This document shows, piece after piece, positions 9,044 through 16,919 of a DNA stretch of 64,000 nucleotides. The stretch lies in assembly GCF_028714975.1 (NCBI RefSeq), contig NZ_JAQTLH010000006.1:1-64000 (forward strand), in the 5' to 3' direction. This DNA is from Sulfurimonas sp. (GTDB lineage Bacteria > Campylobacterota > Campylobacteria > Campylobacterales > Sulfurimonadaceae). Position 1 is the first letter of the stretch; every line of letters begins with the position of its first letter. The position numbers were made by a program, and so were the translations under genes. The notes under the pieces were generated by a model. That model was not told the origin of the DNA and did no database searches. It saw only the letters and a list, made by a program, of their open reading frames with translations.

Positions 9044-9071
9044 TGTGCCATTATATAAAAAAGGATACTTT

Positions 9072-9917
9072 TTGAACCTGCTTAGCATTTTTTCTAGAAA
9101 TACAGATACGAAACAACCGGTTAAAAGTGAAGCTCCGTCTCATTGGGTGAAGTGTAAATCTTGCCAATCTTTGATGTACTATAAAGAGGTTGAAAATCAA
9201 AAACATGTCTGCCCTAAGTGCGGTTATCATATCAGAATAGGCGTAAAAGAGAGAATCGAACTCTTAGCAGATGAGGGTACTTTTGTAGAATATGACGATA
9301 ATTTAAAGCCTATAGATCCACTTAAGTTTGTAGATAAAATATCATATAAACAGAGACTTGAAGAGGCAAAAGTAAAAACAGGCAAGAGCTCATCCGTTGT
9401 GAGCGGTGAGTGCAAAATGAACGGCGTTGATGCTCAATTGGTTATATTTGATTTTGCTTTTATGGGCGGCTCTCTTGGCTCCGTTGAGGGTGAAAAAATT
9501 GTCCGTGCCGTAAATCGTGCGATAGAGAAAAAACAGGGTCTGATAATTCTTAGTGCAAGCGGCGGGGCTAGAATGCAGGAGAGCACTTTTTCACTGCTTC
9601 AAATGAGCAAAACTTCTGCAGCTTTGGCAAAACTCTCTAGCCACAATCTTCCGTATATTTCAGTTTTAACGGATCCGACAATGGGCGGAGTAAGTGCTTC
9701 GTTTGCAACGCTTGGAGATATTATTATAGCCGAGCCGGGTGCGTTAGTCGGTTTTGCAGGGCAGAGGGTAATCGAGCAAACGATAGGTTCGGCTCTTCCT
9801 GATGGATTTCAAAGAGCAGAATTTTTACTTGAAAAAGGCTCTATCGATATGGTCGTAAATAGAAACAACCTTAAAAAGACACTCTCAGATCTATTAACAC
9901 TTCTTAAAGTTGCATAA
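9072..9917 (+). CDS. accD: Acetyl-CoA carboxylase carboxyltransferase subunit beta
   Basis: A 281-residue protein from the TTG at 9072, which has AAAAGGA six bases upstream and lies 22 bases after the predicted transcription start; the longer frame from ATG 8997 would include the promoter. The N-terminal zinc finger reads [10 protein letters not shown] and [11 protein letters not shown]. The crotonase-like carboxyltransferase domain contains SGGARMQES and [12 protein letters not shown]. With AccA it moves the carboxyl group from biotin on AccB to acetyl-CoA, making malonyl-CoA, the first step of fatty acid synthesis. The stop overlaps the thiE start by one base (TAATG). Confidence 0.95.
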   Translation: MNLLSIFSRNTDTKQPVKSEAPSHWVKCKSCQSLMYYKEVENQKHVCPKCGYHIRIGVKERIELLADEGTFVEYDDNLKPIDPLKFVDKISYKQRLEEAKVKTGKSSSVVSGECKMNGVDAQLVIFDFAFMGGSLGSVEGEKIVRAVNRAIEKKQGLIILSASGGARMQESTFSLLQMSKTSAALAKLSSHNLPYISVLTDPTMGGVSASFATLGDIIIAEPGALVGFAGQRVIEQTIGSALPDGFQRAEFLLEKGSIDMVVNRNNLKKTLSDLLTLLKVA

Positions 9918-10480
9918 TGCGGCTTTATGCGCTTTGTGATCAAGACCTTTTAGACAAAAAAGGTCTCTCGTTAGAAGATTTTATCGGTATTGCAAAAGAA
10001 AAAAATGCCGAGATAATTCAGTACCGCAATAAAAACTCGGATGTGGCGTTTATAAAACAGCAGCTTATAAAAATCAGAAAAATGTATGACGGTTTTTTAA
10101 TAGTTAACGATGCATATGAACTTATAGAGTTTTGTGACGGCGTTCATGTCGGGCAAGAAGACCTCAGAGCAATTGATAAAGATATATTTACAGCCGTAAA
10201 AATCCTTAGAAGCGTTATAAAAAAAGATAAGATTTTAGGCATATCCACGCACAATAAAGAAGAAGTATTGCAGGCTAACGAAATGGATTTAAACTACATT
10301 GGCTTAGGTGCATACAGAAATACAGACACAAAGAGCGATGTGTCAACCGTTCTTGGAGAAAAACTTGATGAAATTGCTTCTCTCTCCAAACACTTAGTTG
10401 CTGCAATAGGCGGCGTACAAGAGAGCGACAAGTTTGCTTATGTAACTTATCATGTTATGGGAAGCGGACTGATTCGGTGA
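9917..10480 (+). CDS. thiE: Thiamine phosphate synthase family protein
   Basis: A 187-residue TIM-barrel protein with ThiE signatures: IIQYRNKN for the pyrophosphate-binding Qx[19 protein letters not shown] (the VHxGQxD motif), and a C-terminal AAIGGV. ThiE joins HMP-pyrophosphate and thiazole phosphate to give thiamine phosphate. It is slightly shorter than the roughly 210-residue E. coli enzyme, and the last barrel strands look trimmed (VMGSGLIR), as seen in related short epsilonproteobacterial forms. Overlaps of one base with accD and four with rlmH place it in the accD-thiE-rlmH-dksA transcript. Confidence 0.82.
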   Translation: MRLYALCDQDLLDKKGLSLEDFIGIAKEKNAEIIQYRNKNSDVAFIKQQLIKIRKMYDGFLIVNDAYELIEFCDGVHVGQEDLRAIDKDIFTAVKILRSVIKKDKILGISTHNKEEVLQANEMDLNYIGLGAYRNTDTKSDVSTVLGEKLDEIASLSKHLVAAIGGVQESDKFAYVTYHVMGSGLIR

Positions 10481-10935
10481 ATATAGATATAATTTCAATA
10501 GCAAAAAAAGAGCGCTCAACTTATGACCCTCTTTATAAAGAGCTGCAAAAGATGATTTCGCGCTTTGCAAAAGTGCAAGATATTGAACTTTTTAACAAAG
10601 ATGTAACAAAAGCACACACTATCTCGCCTGAAGCCTCAAAGGCGGCATATACAAAAATCTTAGAACCCTACATATCAAACGGTTTTAGCGTAATACTGCA
10701 CCCTGATGGAAAAATAATTGATAGTTATGAATTTAGTAAGCTATTAGATGGTAAGATTGCGATTAAATTTTTCATAGGCGGGGCTTACGGCTTTGAAGAT
10801 GATTTTTTAAAAAAAAGTAGTGCAGTCATAAGTTTAGGAAATATTACAATGAGTCATAAAATTGCAAAAGCCGTTTTGCTTGAGCAAATTTATAGAGGTT
10901 TTTCTATTTTAAGTAACCATCCATATCACAAATAA
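10477..10935 (+). CDS. rlmH: 23S rRNA (pseudouridine1915-N3)-methyltransferase RlmH
   Basis: A 152-residue SPOUT methyltransferase starting at a GTG that overlaps the thiE stop (GTGA). It has the C-terminal knot typical of Rlm[10 protein letters not shown] followed by [23 protein letters not shown] and the terminal YHK. It methylates N3 of pseudouridine 1915 in helix 69 of 23S rRNA. Length matches the family (about 155). Confidence 0.94.
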   Translation: MNIDIISIAKKERSTYDPLYKELQKMISRFAKVQDIELFNKDVTKAHTISPEASKAAYTKILEPYISNGFSVILHPDGKIIDSYEFSKLLDGKIAIKFFIGGAYGFEDDFLKKSSAVISLGNITMSHKIAKAVLLEQIYRGFSILSNHPYHK

Positions 10936-10944
10936 GGAATATAA

Positions 10945-11295
10945 GTGCAAGACAGCGAGTTAAAATATTTTAAAGAGATTCTTGAGGGTAGAAAAGAGCA
11001 AATTATTAAAAATATTAAGGGTGTTAATGCCGAGTTGGATCAGTTAAGTTCGCTAGAACTAAACGATGAAGGTGATTATGCGTCTGTAGATAATAGCTCA
11101 ATGGTAGAGAGTGCGATAGTTCAACAGCAAGAAAAAGAGTTAAGAGAAATTAATGTAACACTTGGAAAGATTGTAACAGGAGATTATGGAATTTGTGAAA
11201 TGTGTGAAGACCCTATAGGTTTTCAAAGACTAAAAGTTAAACCTCATGCGATATATTGTATTGATTGTAGAGAGATTGTAGAAAAAAATAGATAA
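10945..11295 (+). CDS. dksA: DksA/TraR family zinc-finger regulator
   Basis: A 116-residue protein with an N-terminal coiled coil (about 1-70), an acidic stretch with DYASVDNSSM near the tip, and a four-cysteine zinc finger CEMCEDPIG and CIDCREI near 84-110. DksA proteins enter the RNA polymerase secondary channel and modify promoter opening with ppGpp. The start is a GTG with TAAGGA eight bases upstream. Shorter than E. coli DksA (151) but normal for Campylobacterota. Confidence 0.9.
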   Translation: MQDSELKYFKEILEGRKEQIIKNIKGVNAELDQLSSLELNDEGDYASVDNSSMVESAIVQQQEKELREINVTLGKIVTGDYGICEMCEDPIGFQRLKVKPHAIYCIDCREIVEKNR

Positions 11296-11305
11296 GGAGT
11301 ATGTG

Positions 11306-12322
11306 ATGCATATAAAAAAATACACGATAGCGGCATTTATATTAATCGTTTTAGTCGGATGGTATGTTTTTGCTTTTATAACACAAGAAAGTATGAGTAT
11401 CAATTTTTTCGGAATGACACTGCCCTCACTGTCGATAGCTATGTGGGTCATCGTGCCTCTTGTGATTTTATATATAGCAAGTGTCGGACATATGTCGTTT
11501 TACTCACTTCTAGGCAGCTTAAAACGTCGCAAATATGAAAAAGATCATGAAAAAATAATCGATGCAATTATAGACGCTTTTCTTGGAAAAGAGAATCGTT
11601 CTACTACTTTTAAAACGGATAAGTATAAACTTATAGGTACATTGGTAAACAATGCGACGATTTTTCCGGTTGAAGAGTTTGACGTAAACAGCGATAACAA
11701 AAAATTGAATGAAGTTCTAAATAGTATTAACAATATTAGAAACGGCGGTGTTGCCGATTTAAGAAAATACTCATTGTCATCGTCAAATGCATTTGTTATA
11801 CAAAATGAGAGAAATAGATATAAAAAAGGCGATATTAGTGCCGAAGATATATTAAACGCTAAAGATAGATACGATATTAGCTTACGCAAGGAAGTTTATG
11901 TCGATTTTGTTAAAAATGCGCAGCTCCAAGCTATTGAAAAGTATAAGAGCAATATGACTAAAGAGTCACTTTTTGAAATTTTATCAAGAATCAATGCCGA
12001 TACCGATACTTTGGTTATACCTAATGATTCGCTTATGCCGTTTTTCAAAGATTTAAATTTAAGTTCGGAGGATTATATGCAAGCATCTAAACGATTGTCT
12101 TACGCGATGCTTCCTGAACAGAGAATGAAGCTATTTGAGATGTTAAGCAACGATAGCGATGTTGCAATGGAAGCTTACCTATTTACTCTTTTTGATTTGG
12201 AGATGATAGCACCTGCAAAAGAGATATTAGATATTTCGCAACCCAATGAGTATATGCGTTTTAAAGCATATGTTTCATTAAAAGAGTGTGGAAAACACTT
12301 TAATATCAATCTTTTTATATAG
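11306..12322 (+). CDS. Conserved membrane protein of unknown function
   Basis: A 338-residue protein; the ATG at 11306 has AAGGAG six bases upstream (a GTG directly before it is a weaker choice). Two hydrophobic helices lie near residues 6-26 and 43-65, linked by a short loop, followed by about 270 cytoplasmic residues that are charged and helical with no motif I recognise. It lies 10 bases after dksA and 11 before dusB, so it is probably in the same operon. The topology suggests a membrane-anchored cytoplasmic domain; no function can be given. Confidence 0.75.
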   Translation: MHIKKYTIAAFILIVLVGWYVFAFITQESMSINFFGMTLPSLSIAMWVIVPLVILYIASVGHMSFYSLLGSLKRRKYEKDHEKIIDAIIDAFLGKENRSTTFKTDKYKLIGTLVNNATIFPVEEFDVNSDNKKLNEVLNSINNIRNGGVADLRKYSLSSSNAFVIQNERNRYKKGDISAEDILNAKDRYDISLRKEVYVDFVKNAQLQAIEKYKSNMTKESLFEILSRINADTDTLVIPNDSLMPFFKDLNLSSEDYMQASKRLSYAMLPEQRMKLFEMLSNDSDVAMEAYLFTLFDLEMIAPAKEILDISQPNEYMRFKAYVSLKECGKHFNINLFI

Positions 12323-12333
12323 TTTGTATATAA

Positions 12334-13287
12334 ATGATTAAAAATCTATCTTTTGATAAACCCGTATATGTTTTAGCTCCTCTTGCCGGATATACGGATT
12401 TACCTTTTAGAAGTGTCGTTAAAAAATTTGGAGCAGATTTGACGGTGAGCGAAATGCTTAGTTCAAATGCTCTGGCTTACGGTTCGGCAAAAACACTTCA
12501 TATGATAGAAAAAAGTCCTAACGAAGACCCATACTCCGTTCAAATTGCAGGAGCGGATGTAGATGTAGTAAAACGAGCGGTTGAGATTTTAAATGAACAA
12601 GACGGCATAGATATAATTGATCTAAATTGCGGCTGTCCGGTACCTAAAATAGTAGGTCACGGAAGCGGAAGTTCACTGCTTTTAAATCTGCCTTTAATGG
12701 GTGATATTATAAAAACCATTAAAAAAACTTCCAATAAAAGTCTTACAAGCGTAAAAATAAGACTCGGTTTTGAGAAAAAAAATCACATAGAAATAGCAAA
12801 AATGGTTGAAGACAGCGGAGCTGATTTTTTAGCCGTTCATGGCAGAACTCGCGCAGGAAAGTTTAAATCAGCCGTCGATTATGATGCAATCAAAGAGATA
12901 AAAGAGGCTGTTAAAATTCCCGTAATTGCAAACGGTGACATAGACTCTTATGAAAAAGCAAAGTGGGTATTAGAACATACGGGTGCCGACGGCGTTATGA
13001 TAGGAAGAGGTGCAATAGGCGCTCCTTGGATATTTCATCAGCTCAAAACCGGAACCAAAGATATTGACAAAAACATTAAGCATGCTATAATCATGGAGCA
13101 TTTTGATAAGATGATCGAGTTTCACGGCTCGCATGGGGTGGCTATGTTTAGAAAACATACGCACACATACTCTAAAGGTTATAGAGGTGCTTCGTCTCTT
13201 AGAGACGGTGTAAACCGTATAGTGGATGTACAAGAGTATCGCGCCCTGATAGATGATTTTTTTAGTAATAGTGAGATAATTTGTTAA
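12334..13287 (+). CDS. dusB: tRNA-dihydrouridine synthase
   Basis: A 317-residue FMN-dependent TIM-barrel enzyme that reduces uridines in the tRNA D-loop. Motifs are LAPLAGYTDLPFR at the N-terminus, DLNCGCPVPKIV with the catalytic Cys near residue 100, AVHGRTRAGK, IANGDIDSYEKA and MIGRGAIGAPW. The order and length fit the DusB/TIGR00737 group. It overlaps the next gene by seven bases. Confidence 0.94.
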   Translation: MIKNLSFDKPVYVLAPLAGYTDLPFRSVVKKFGADLTVSEMLSSNALAYGSAKTLHMIEKSPNEDPYSVQIAGADVDVVKRAVEILNEQDGIDIIDLNCGCPVPKIVGHGSGSSLLLNLPLMGDIIKTIKKTSNKSLTSVKIRLGFEKKNHIEIAKMVEDSGADFLAVHGRTRAGKFKSAVDYDAIKEIKEAVKIPVIANGDIDSYEKAKWVLEHTGADGVMIGRGAIGAPWIFHQLKTGTKDIDKNIKHAIIMEHFDKMIEFHGSHGVAMFRKHTHTYSKGYRGASSLRDGVNRIVDVQEYRALIDDFFSNSEIIC

Positions 13288-14417
13288 AAATCAGCAAATC
13301 GATAAAAACATTAGACGAGAGTGATATAGGAGATAATCTACTACATTACGACTATAATGTTAAACACCTTTTAAATTTAATTAGAAAAGGTATCAGTGAG
13401 GATGACCCGCACTACTTAAGCTCTTACCGTTCTTTTGAAGGAGAGGTGTTTGAGAATTTTGTTTATGAGAAACTTTTAATATATGCGGCTCAAAATGAAG
13501 ATATAGAAAAATTTGTGCTAAAGGGTTTTCATCAAGACAGGATTAAGGCTCACGCAAACACTCTCTCTATAAGTGAAAAACAGCAGATAGTTTATAGAAC
13601 TAAAAATAGAGAAATTAGTGAATTTGACGCTATGTTTATCACAAAAGATAAAGAGCTGTATTTTGTAGAGATGACTTTAGTAAAATCAGTTTTAAAACTT
13701 AGAAAAAGACTTAGAAAGAAAAAAGCCCTTTTAGAGATTATATTTCCAAATTATGAGATAAAATCTTTAATCATTTTAAACGAGGGTGCTACGGGGGCTA
13801 GACAGTTTCCGCCTTATTGCAGTGTTTGGTATACGGAAGAGTTTTCGGCTAAAGGTGTGCTTGATTATATCGTCGATACCGATTCTAAGAAACTATTGCC
13901 GAAAAAGAGACCAAAATCTCCAAAAATGATAGAGGCGCACTCTTTAAAACTTTTTCCTTTTAGATACTACAATACAATTTCATGGATAACAAAAACTATA
14001 AGAAGTCATAAAAAATATATTTTAGATATGAATTTTTTAATGAGTGAGAAAGTTCAAAGATATCATGATCTTTATAATAAATTTTATATCGGTTATATAG
14101 ATGCGGTTGAACTAAGAGACGAATTGGGTCTTGATAGCAATTATAGAGATGATCATAGGGTTATAGTGGCAATCGAGAAGAAACATTCGGGGGAGATAGT
14201 AGTAACTTACTATATTCAACAGGCGCGTAAAAATCTTTATCTATACTCTTATGACGATAACGGAAAAATCGTTAAAGAGAAGAAAGATCCGTACGGTATT
14301 ACAATAACTGAAGTTTATCATATAAGTAAAATGATGGATGAAGGGTATAAACTGAGTACATCAAACTTAAATACAATCAAAAAACTTTTAGAAGATAGAA
14401 CCTTACAAGAGAATTAA
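13281..14417 (+). CDS. Uncharacterised protein with possible PD-(D/E)XK nuclease-like fold
   Basis: A 378-residue protein starting at a TTG within the end of dusB. Residues about 45-170 show an order seen in PD-(D/E)XK proteins: a helix with acidic residues (FEGEVFENFVYEKL), a strand ending SEFDAMFI, a second strand LYFVEMTLVK, then a basic helix LRKRLRKKKALLE. The usual E-x-K is E-M-T here, so catalysis is doubtful. The C-terminal half has no recognisable motif. It could be a nuclease relative or a nucleic-acid-binding protein. The overlap with dusB suggests co-translation; it converges on the FliO-like gene with a 4-base overlap. Confidence 0.6.
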   Translation: MLKISKSIKTLDESDIGDNLLHYDYNVKHLLNLIRKGISEDDPHYLSSYRSFEGEVFENFVYEKLLIYAAQNEDIEKFVLKGFHQDRIKAHANTLSISEKQQIVYRTKNREISEFDAMFITKDKELYFVEMTLVKSVLKLRKRLRKKKALLEIIFPNYEIKSLIILNEGATGARQFPPYCSVWYTEEFSAKGVLDYIVDTDSKKLLPKKRPKSPKMIEAHSLKLFPFRYYNTISWITKTIRSHKKYILDMNFLMSEKVQRYHDLYNKFYIGYIDAVELRDELGLDSNYRDDHRVIVAIEKKHSGEIVVTYYIQQARKNLYLYSYDDNGKIVKEKKDPYGITITEVYHISKMMDEGYKLSTSNLNTIKKLLEDRTLQEN

Positions 14418-15313
14418 ACTTCATATAGTATAGAGGCTGCTTTTTCTTTGTATGTCTGCAGCGGCTCTTTAGGAGTACTGTCGTTATTTAAAAATTTTTC
14501 AAGCTCTTTATGTCTACTTTGTAAGATGGAGTTAAAATCATCTTCCGTAACAGGTTTATTTCCGGTAAATTTATCAAGCATTATGTTGCTTTTCCCCATC
14601 AGAACAAGATAGCTTTGATTTGCAAAATCAAGCATAACAACACTGTTTTCATTGTTGAGTGTTTTTTGAAATCTTATACTTACACCGTTTGAATCATTAG
14701 CTGATTCTATGACATCTTTTAGAGGCTCTTTGTTCTCTTTAAACAGCCAAGACGGCATCTCTTGCTTGCTGTTTTGTGTCGTTGAGACTCTCTTTTTTAC
14801 GTAGAAGAGGACTATTATCCCCAAGATAAGTATAGTTACGACAATGTAATAACTTGTGGACATCTCATCATCTTTTTTTGTAGGAAGAGAGCTTAAAAAC
14901 TGGGCTTGCGCTTCTTTTGACTCCTGAATATTTGTGCTTGCCGGTGCTGGCGCTGCCACCGCCGTTGAAAATCTGAGTCTTAATCCGTAAGCATCAGATG
15001 TTTTTGAAGCTTGCAGGGTAACGGACGGAGGTACCTCTGCAACTATTTCAGTATAACCCTGCATCGGTGAAATTGTTATAGATTTTATATATTTAGATGA
15101 GAGCTGCTTGATTTTTGAGGATTCTATTGAAGTATCTTGAAGTTTGATGGAGATAGCAGAATCATTTGTTTTTTGTTTTATGACTCCGTCATATGGAGTA
15201 TCAAATGTAATCATAACATCAACTCTGTCGGTTCTGTCGTAAATATTATAACTAAGTATTTTTGAAGCGTAGAGAGAAAACGGGATTATAAAAATAAGCA
15301 GTAATTTAATCAT
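14414..15313 (-). CDS. FliO-like membrane protein with AMIN-like periplasmic domain
   Basis: A 299-residue protein with a signal peptide (about 1-16), a beta-rich periplasmic segment of about 100 residues with AMIN-like pattern (ILSYNIYDRTDRVDVMITF), one transmembrane helix near 154-173 (IVVTILILGIIVLFYV) and a cytoplasmic tail of about 120 residues with GVSIRFQKTLNNENSVVML, the short beta pattern of FliO. FliO assists assembly of the flagellar export gate. The gene overlaps fliN by four bases and is third in a cheX-fliN operon, which supports the call. From memory, Helicobacter FliO also has a large periplasmic part. Alternative: an unrelated AMIN-domain protein. Confidence 0.55.
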   Translation of the reverse strand: MIKLLLIFIIPFSLYASKILSYNIYDRTDRVDVMITFDTPYDGVIKQKTNDSAISIKLQDTSIESSKIKQLSSKYIKSITISPMQGYTEIVAEVPPSVTLQASKTSDAYGLRLRFSTAVAAPAPASTNIQESKEAQAQFLSSLPTKKDDEMSTSYYIVVTILILGIIVLFYVKKRVSTTQNSKQEMPSWLFKENKEPLKDVIESANDSNGVSIRFQKTLNNENSVVMLDFANQSYLVLMGKSNIMLDKFTGNKPVTEDDFNSILQSRHKELEKFLNNDSTPKEPLQTYKEKAASILYEV

Positions 15314-15648
15314 AGTCTCTCTTTTGCGAGATGGTATAAAACCGCACTTGAATCCAAAATTTCATTAATACGAATTGCTAGATTTTTTTCATATACCATA
15401 ACTTCACCTTTGCCAAGGATACGACCGTTCACATAAGATTCGACACTCTCTCCCGCCGGTTTTTTAAGATCTATGATGGAACCTTTTGTGAGTTTTAAAA
15501 TATCTCCGATAGAGAGTTCGGTTTCACCCAGATCAGATACGAATTCAACTTCCATATCCAATAATCCGGAATAATCCATCCATGAAAGTTCTTCTTGGGG
15601 ATTAAATATGAATTCTTTGGCTCCGTAATTGTACTTTTTGTTTCTCAA
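15310..15648 (-). CDS. fliN: Flagellar motor switch protein FliN
   Basis: A 112-residue protein whose C-terminal 75 residues form the SpoA (surface presentation of antigens) fold: LDMEVEFVSDLGETELSIGD, VNGRILGKGEVMVYEKNLAIRI. FliN forms the lower C-ring with FliM and FliY and binds the export ATPase complex. The product is short, close to the Helicobacter FliN length. It starts directly after the cheX-like stop and overlaps the FliO-like gene. Confidence 0.88.
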   Translation of the reverse strand: MRNKKYNYGAKEFIFNPQEELSWMDYSGLLDMEVEFVSDLGETELSIGDILKLTKGSIIDLKKPAGESVESYVNGRILGKGEVMVYEKNLAIRINEILDSSAVLYHLAKERL

Positions 15649-16071
15649 CTATAGTTCCTTGATAGCAATAATCATCTCATCATCTTCAACTTTTAAAACT
15701 TTTGCCGTGTCGTAATCAAGATCAAAACTATCTATCTTCTCAAAATGAGGAGTTGACATAGTATAACTATGTTCGCCCGTCTCAAGTGCTAAAACTTTAG
15801 CGCTTCCGACTATTAGATTTGTGGTTTCAAGTATCATATCAATCAAAGTCTCTTCATCACTTTCATCTTCTTCTAGAAGAAGCGTAGAGATTCTTTGTGC
15901 AAAACCTAAAGATGCTCCGATATAAACCCTGTATTTTTTAAAGCTTATAGTTTCTATATCTATATAAGCAATAACTGTTCTCATTTGAGTCACATCATCA
16001 TGTATTTCATGTGGCGCTCTGATTTGGTGAATACAAAAATTTTGTGAAGCTTCTACAATTGTGTTTAACAT
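15649..16071 (-). CDS. CheX-like CheY-phosphate phosphatase domain protein
   Basis: A 140-residue single-domain protein. The segment ETTNLIVGSAK (Glu82, Asn85, Gly89) is the ExxNxxxG motif of CheC/CheX/FliY phosphatases, whose Glu and Asn dephosphorylate CheY-P. Only one such motif is present, as in CheX. Being first in an operon with fliN suggests a role at or near the motor switch. The gene starts with AGGGG upstream. Confidence 0.75.
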   Translation of the reverse strand: MLNTIVEASQNFCIHQIRAPHEIHDDVTQMRTVIAYIDIETISFKKYRVYIGASLGFAQRISTLLLEEDESDEETLIDMILETTNLIVGSAKVLALETGEHSYTMSTPHFEKIDSFDLDYDTAKVLKVEDDEMIIAIKEL

Positions 16072-16095
16072 TCTTTATAACCCCTAGTGTAAGCG

Positions 16096-16101
16096 ATTAT
16101 A
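16096..16101 (-). promoter_or_regulatory. -10 box of the cheX-fliN operon
   Basis: The minus strand reads AAGTATAATCGC, giving a start near 16088 and a leader of about 17 nt containing AGGGG. It looks like a housekeeping rather than a flagellar sigma-28 or sigma-54 promoter. Confidence 0.5.
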
Positions 16102-16141
16102 CTTCAATGAATCTCAAAGTAAAATTAAACCCTAGAAAGAA

Positions 16142-16150
16142 TGATATAAT
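16142..16150 (+). promoter_or_regulatory. Extended -10 promoter of the TauE/SafE gene
   Basis: TGATATAAT, 22 bases before the ATG at 16172; predicted start near 16157. It is back to back with the minus-strand cheX promoter. Confidence 0.6.
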
Positions 16151-16171
16151 TCGAAAAAAAAGTTTTAATAG

Positions 16172-16903
16172 ATGATTGAATTAGTGTTTTTAGGTATGGG
16201 TATCGGTCTTTTATCAGGATTTTTCGGTATCGGAGGCGGGACAATACTTGTTCCTTCTCTTCTATTCCTTGGTTATCAGATTAAAGATGCTATCGGTGTT
16301 TCGGTAGTGCAGATGGTTTTTAGTTCCGTGTACGGCAGTTATTTAAATAGAAAAAATAAAACATTAGATGTTCCGATGGGTTTAGTTATTGGCTCAGGCG
16401 GTTTTATCGGTGCGCTATCTAGCGGGTTTATCGTATCAAACATTGATGATAAAATGCTAGAGGTTATATTTTTATCTTTTGCAATGTTTGCACTTATAAG
16501 GCTTTTTTTTAAAACAAAGCAGGGTGTTGCACAAAAAAAAGTAAATAGAGCCATTCTATTTTTTATAGGTCTTATATTGGGTGTCTTGGGTATGATAATC
16601 GGTGTCGGGGGAAGCATACTTTTAGTTCCGATACTTGTCGGATTTTTACATGTAGATCTTAAAAAAGCCATCTCTGCCGGTCTATTTTTTGTAGTTTTTT
16701 CATCTATTTCAGGACTTATTTCTCACTATCTAAGCAGAGAGATAGATTTTTACAGCGGAGCGGTTATAGGTTTGGCTTCGCTTATCGGTGTTTATGTCGG
16801 AATACATCTTAAAGATAGAGTCGATACGGCACTGCAAAAAAAATTATTAGTAGGTTTTTACCTTTTAATAGTAATATATTTAACAAAAAGAATATTTTTT
16901 TAG
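16172..16903 (+). CDS. TauE/SafE family sulfite exporter-like permease
   Basis: A 243-residue inner-membrane protein with about seven to eight hydrophobic helices. It shows the internal repeat of the family: GFFGIGGGTILVPSLL near residues 15-30 and GMIIGVGGSILLVPIL near 140-155. TauE/SafE proteins export sulfite, sulfoacetate or other organosulfur anions; the exact substrate cannot be told. uvrA starts 16 bases downstream and may be co-transcribed. Confidence 0.88.
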   Translation: MIELVFLGMGIGLLSGFFGIGGGTILVPSLLFLGYQIKDAIGVSVVQMVFSSVYGSYLNRKNKTLDVPMGLVIGSGGFIGALSSGFIVSNIDDKMLEVIFLSFAMFALIRLFFKTKQGVAQKKVNRAILFFIGLILGVLGMIIGVGGSILLVPILVGFLHVDLKKAISAGLFFVVFSSISGLISHYLSREIDFYSGAVIGLASLIGVYVGIHLKDRVDTALQKKLLVGFYLLIVIYLTKRIFF

Positions 16904-16919
16904 AGGGAATTATTTATAA

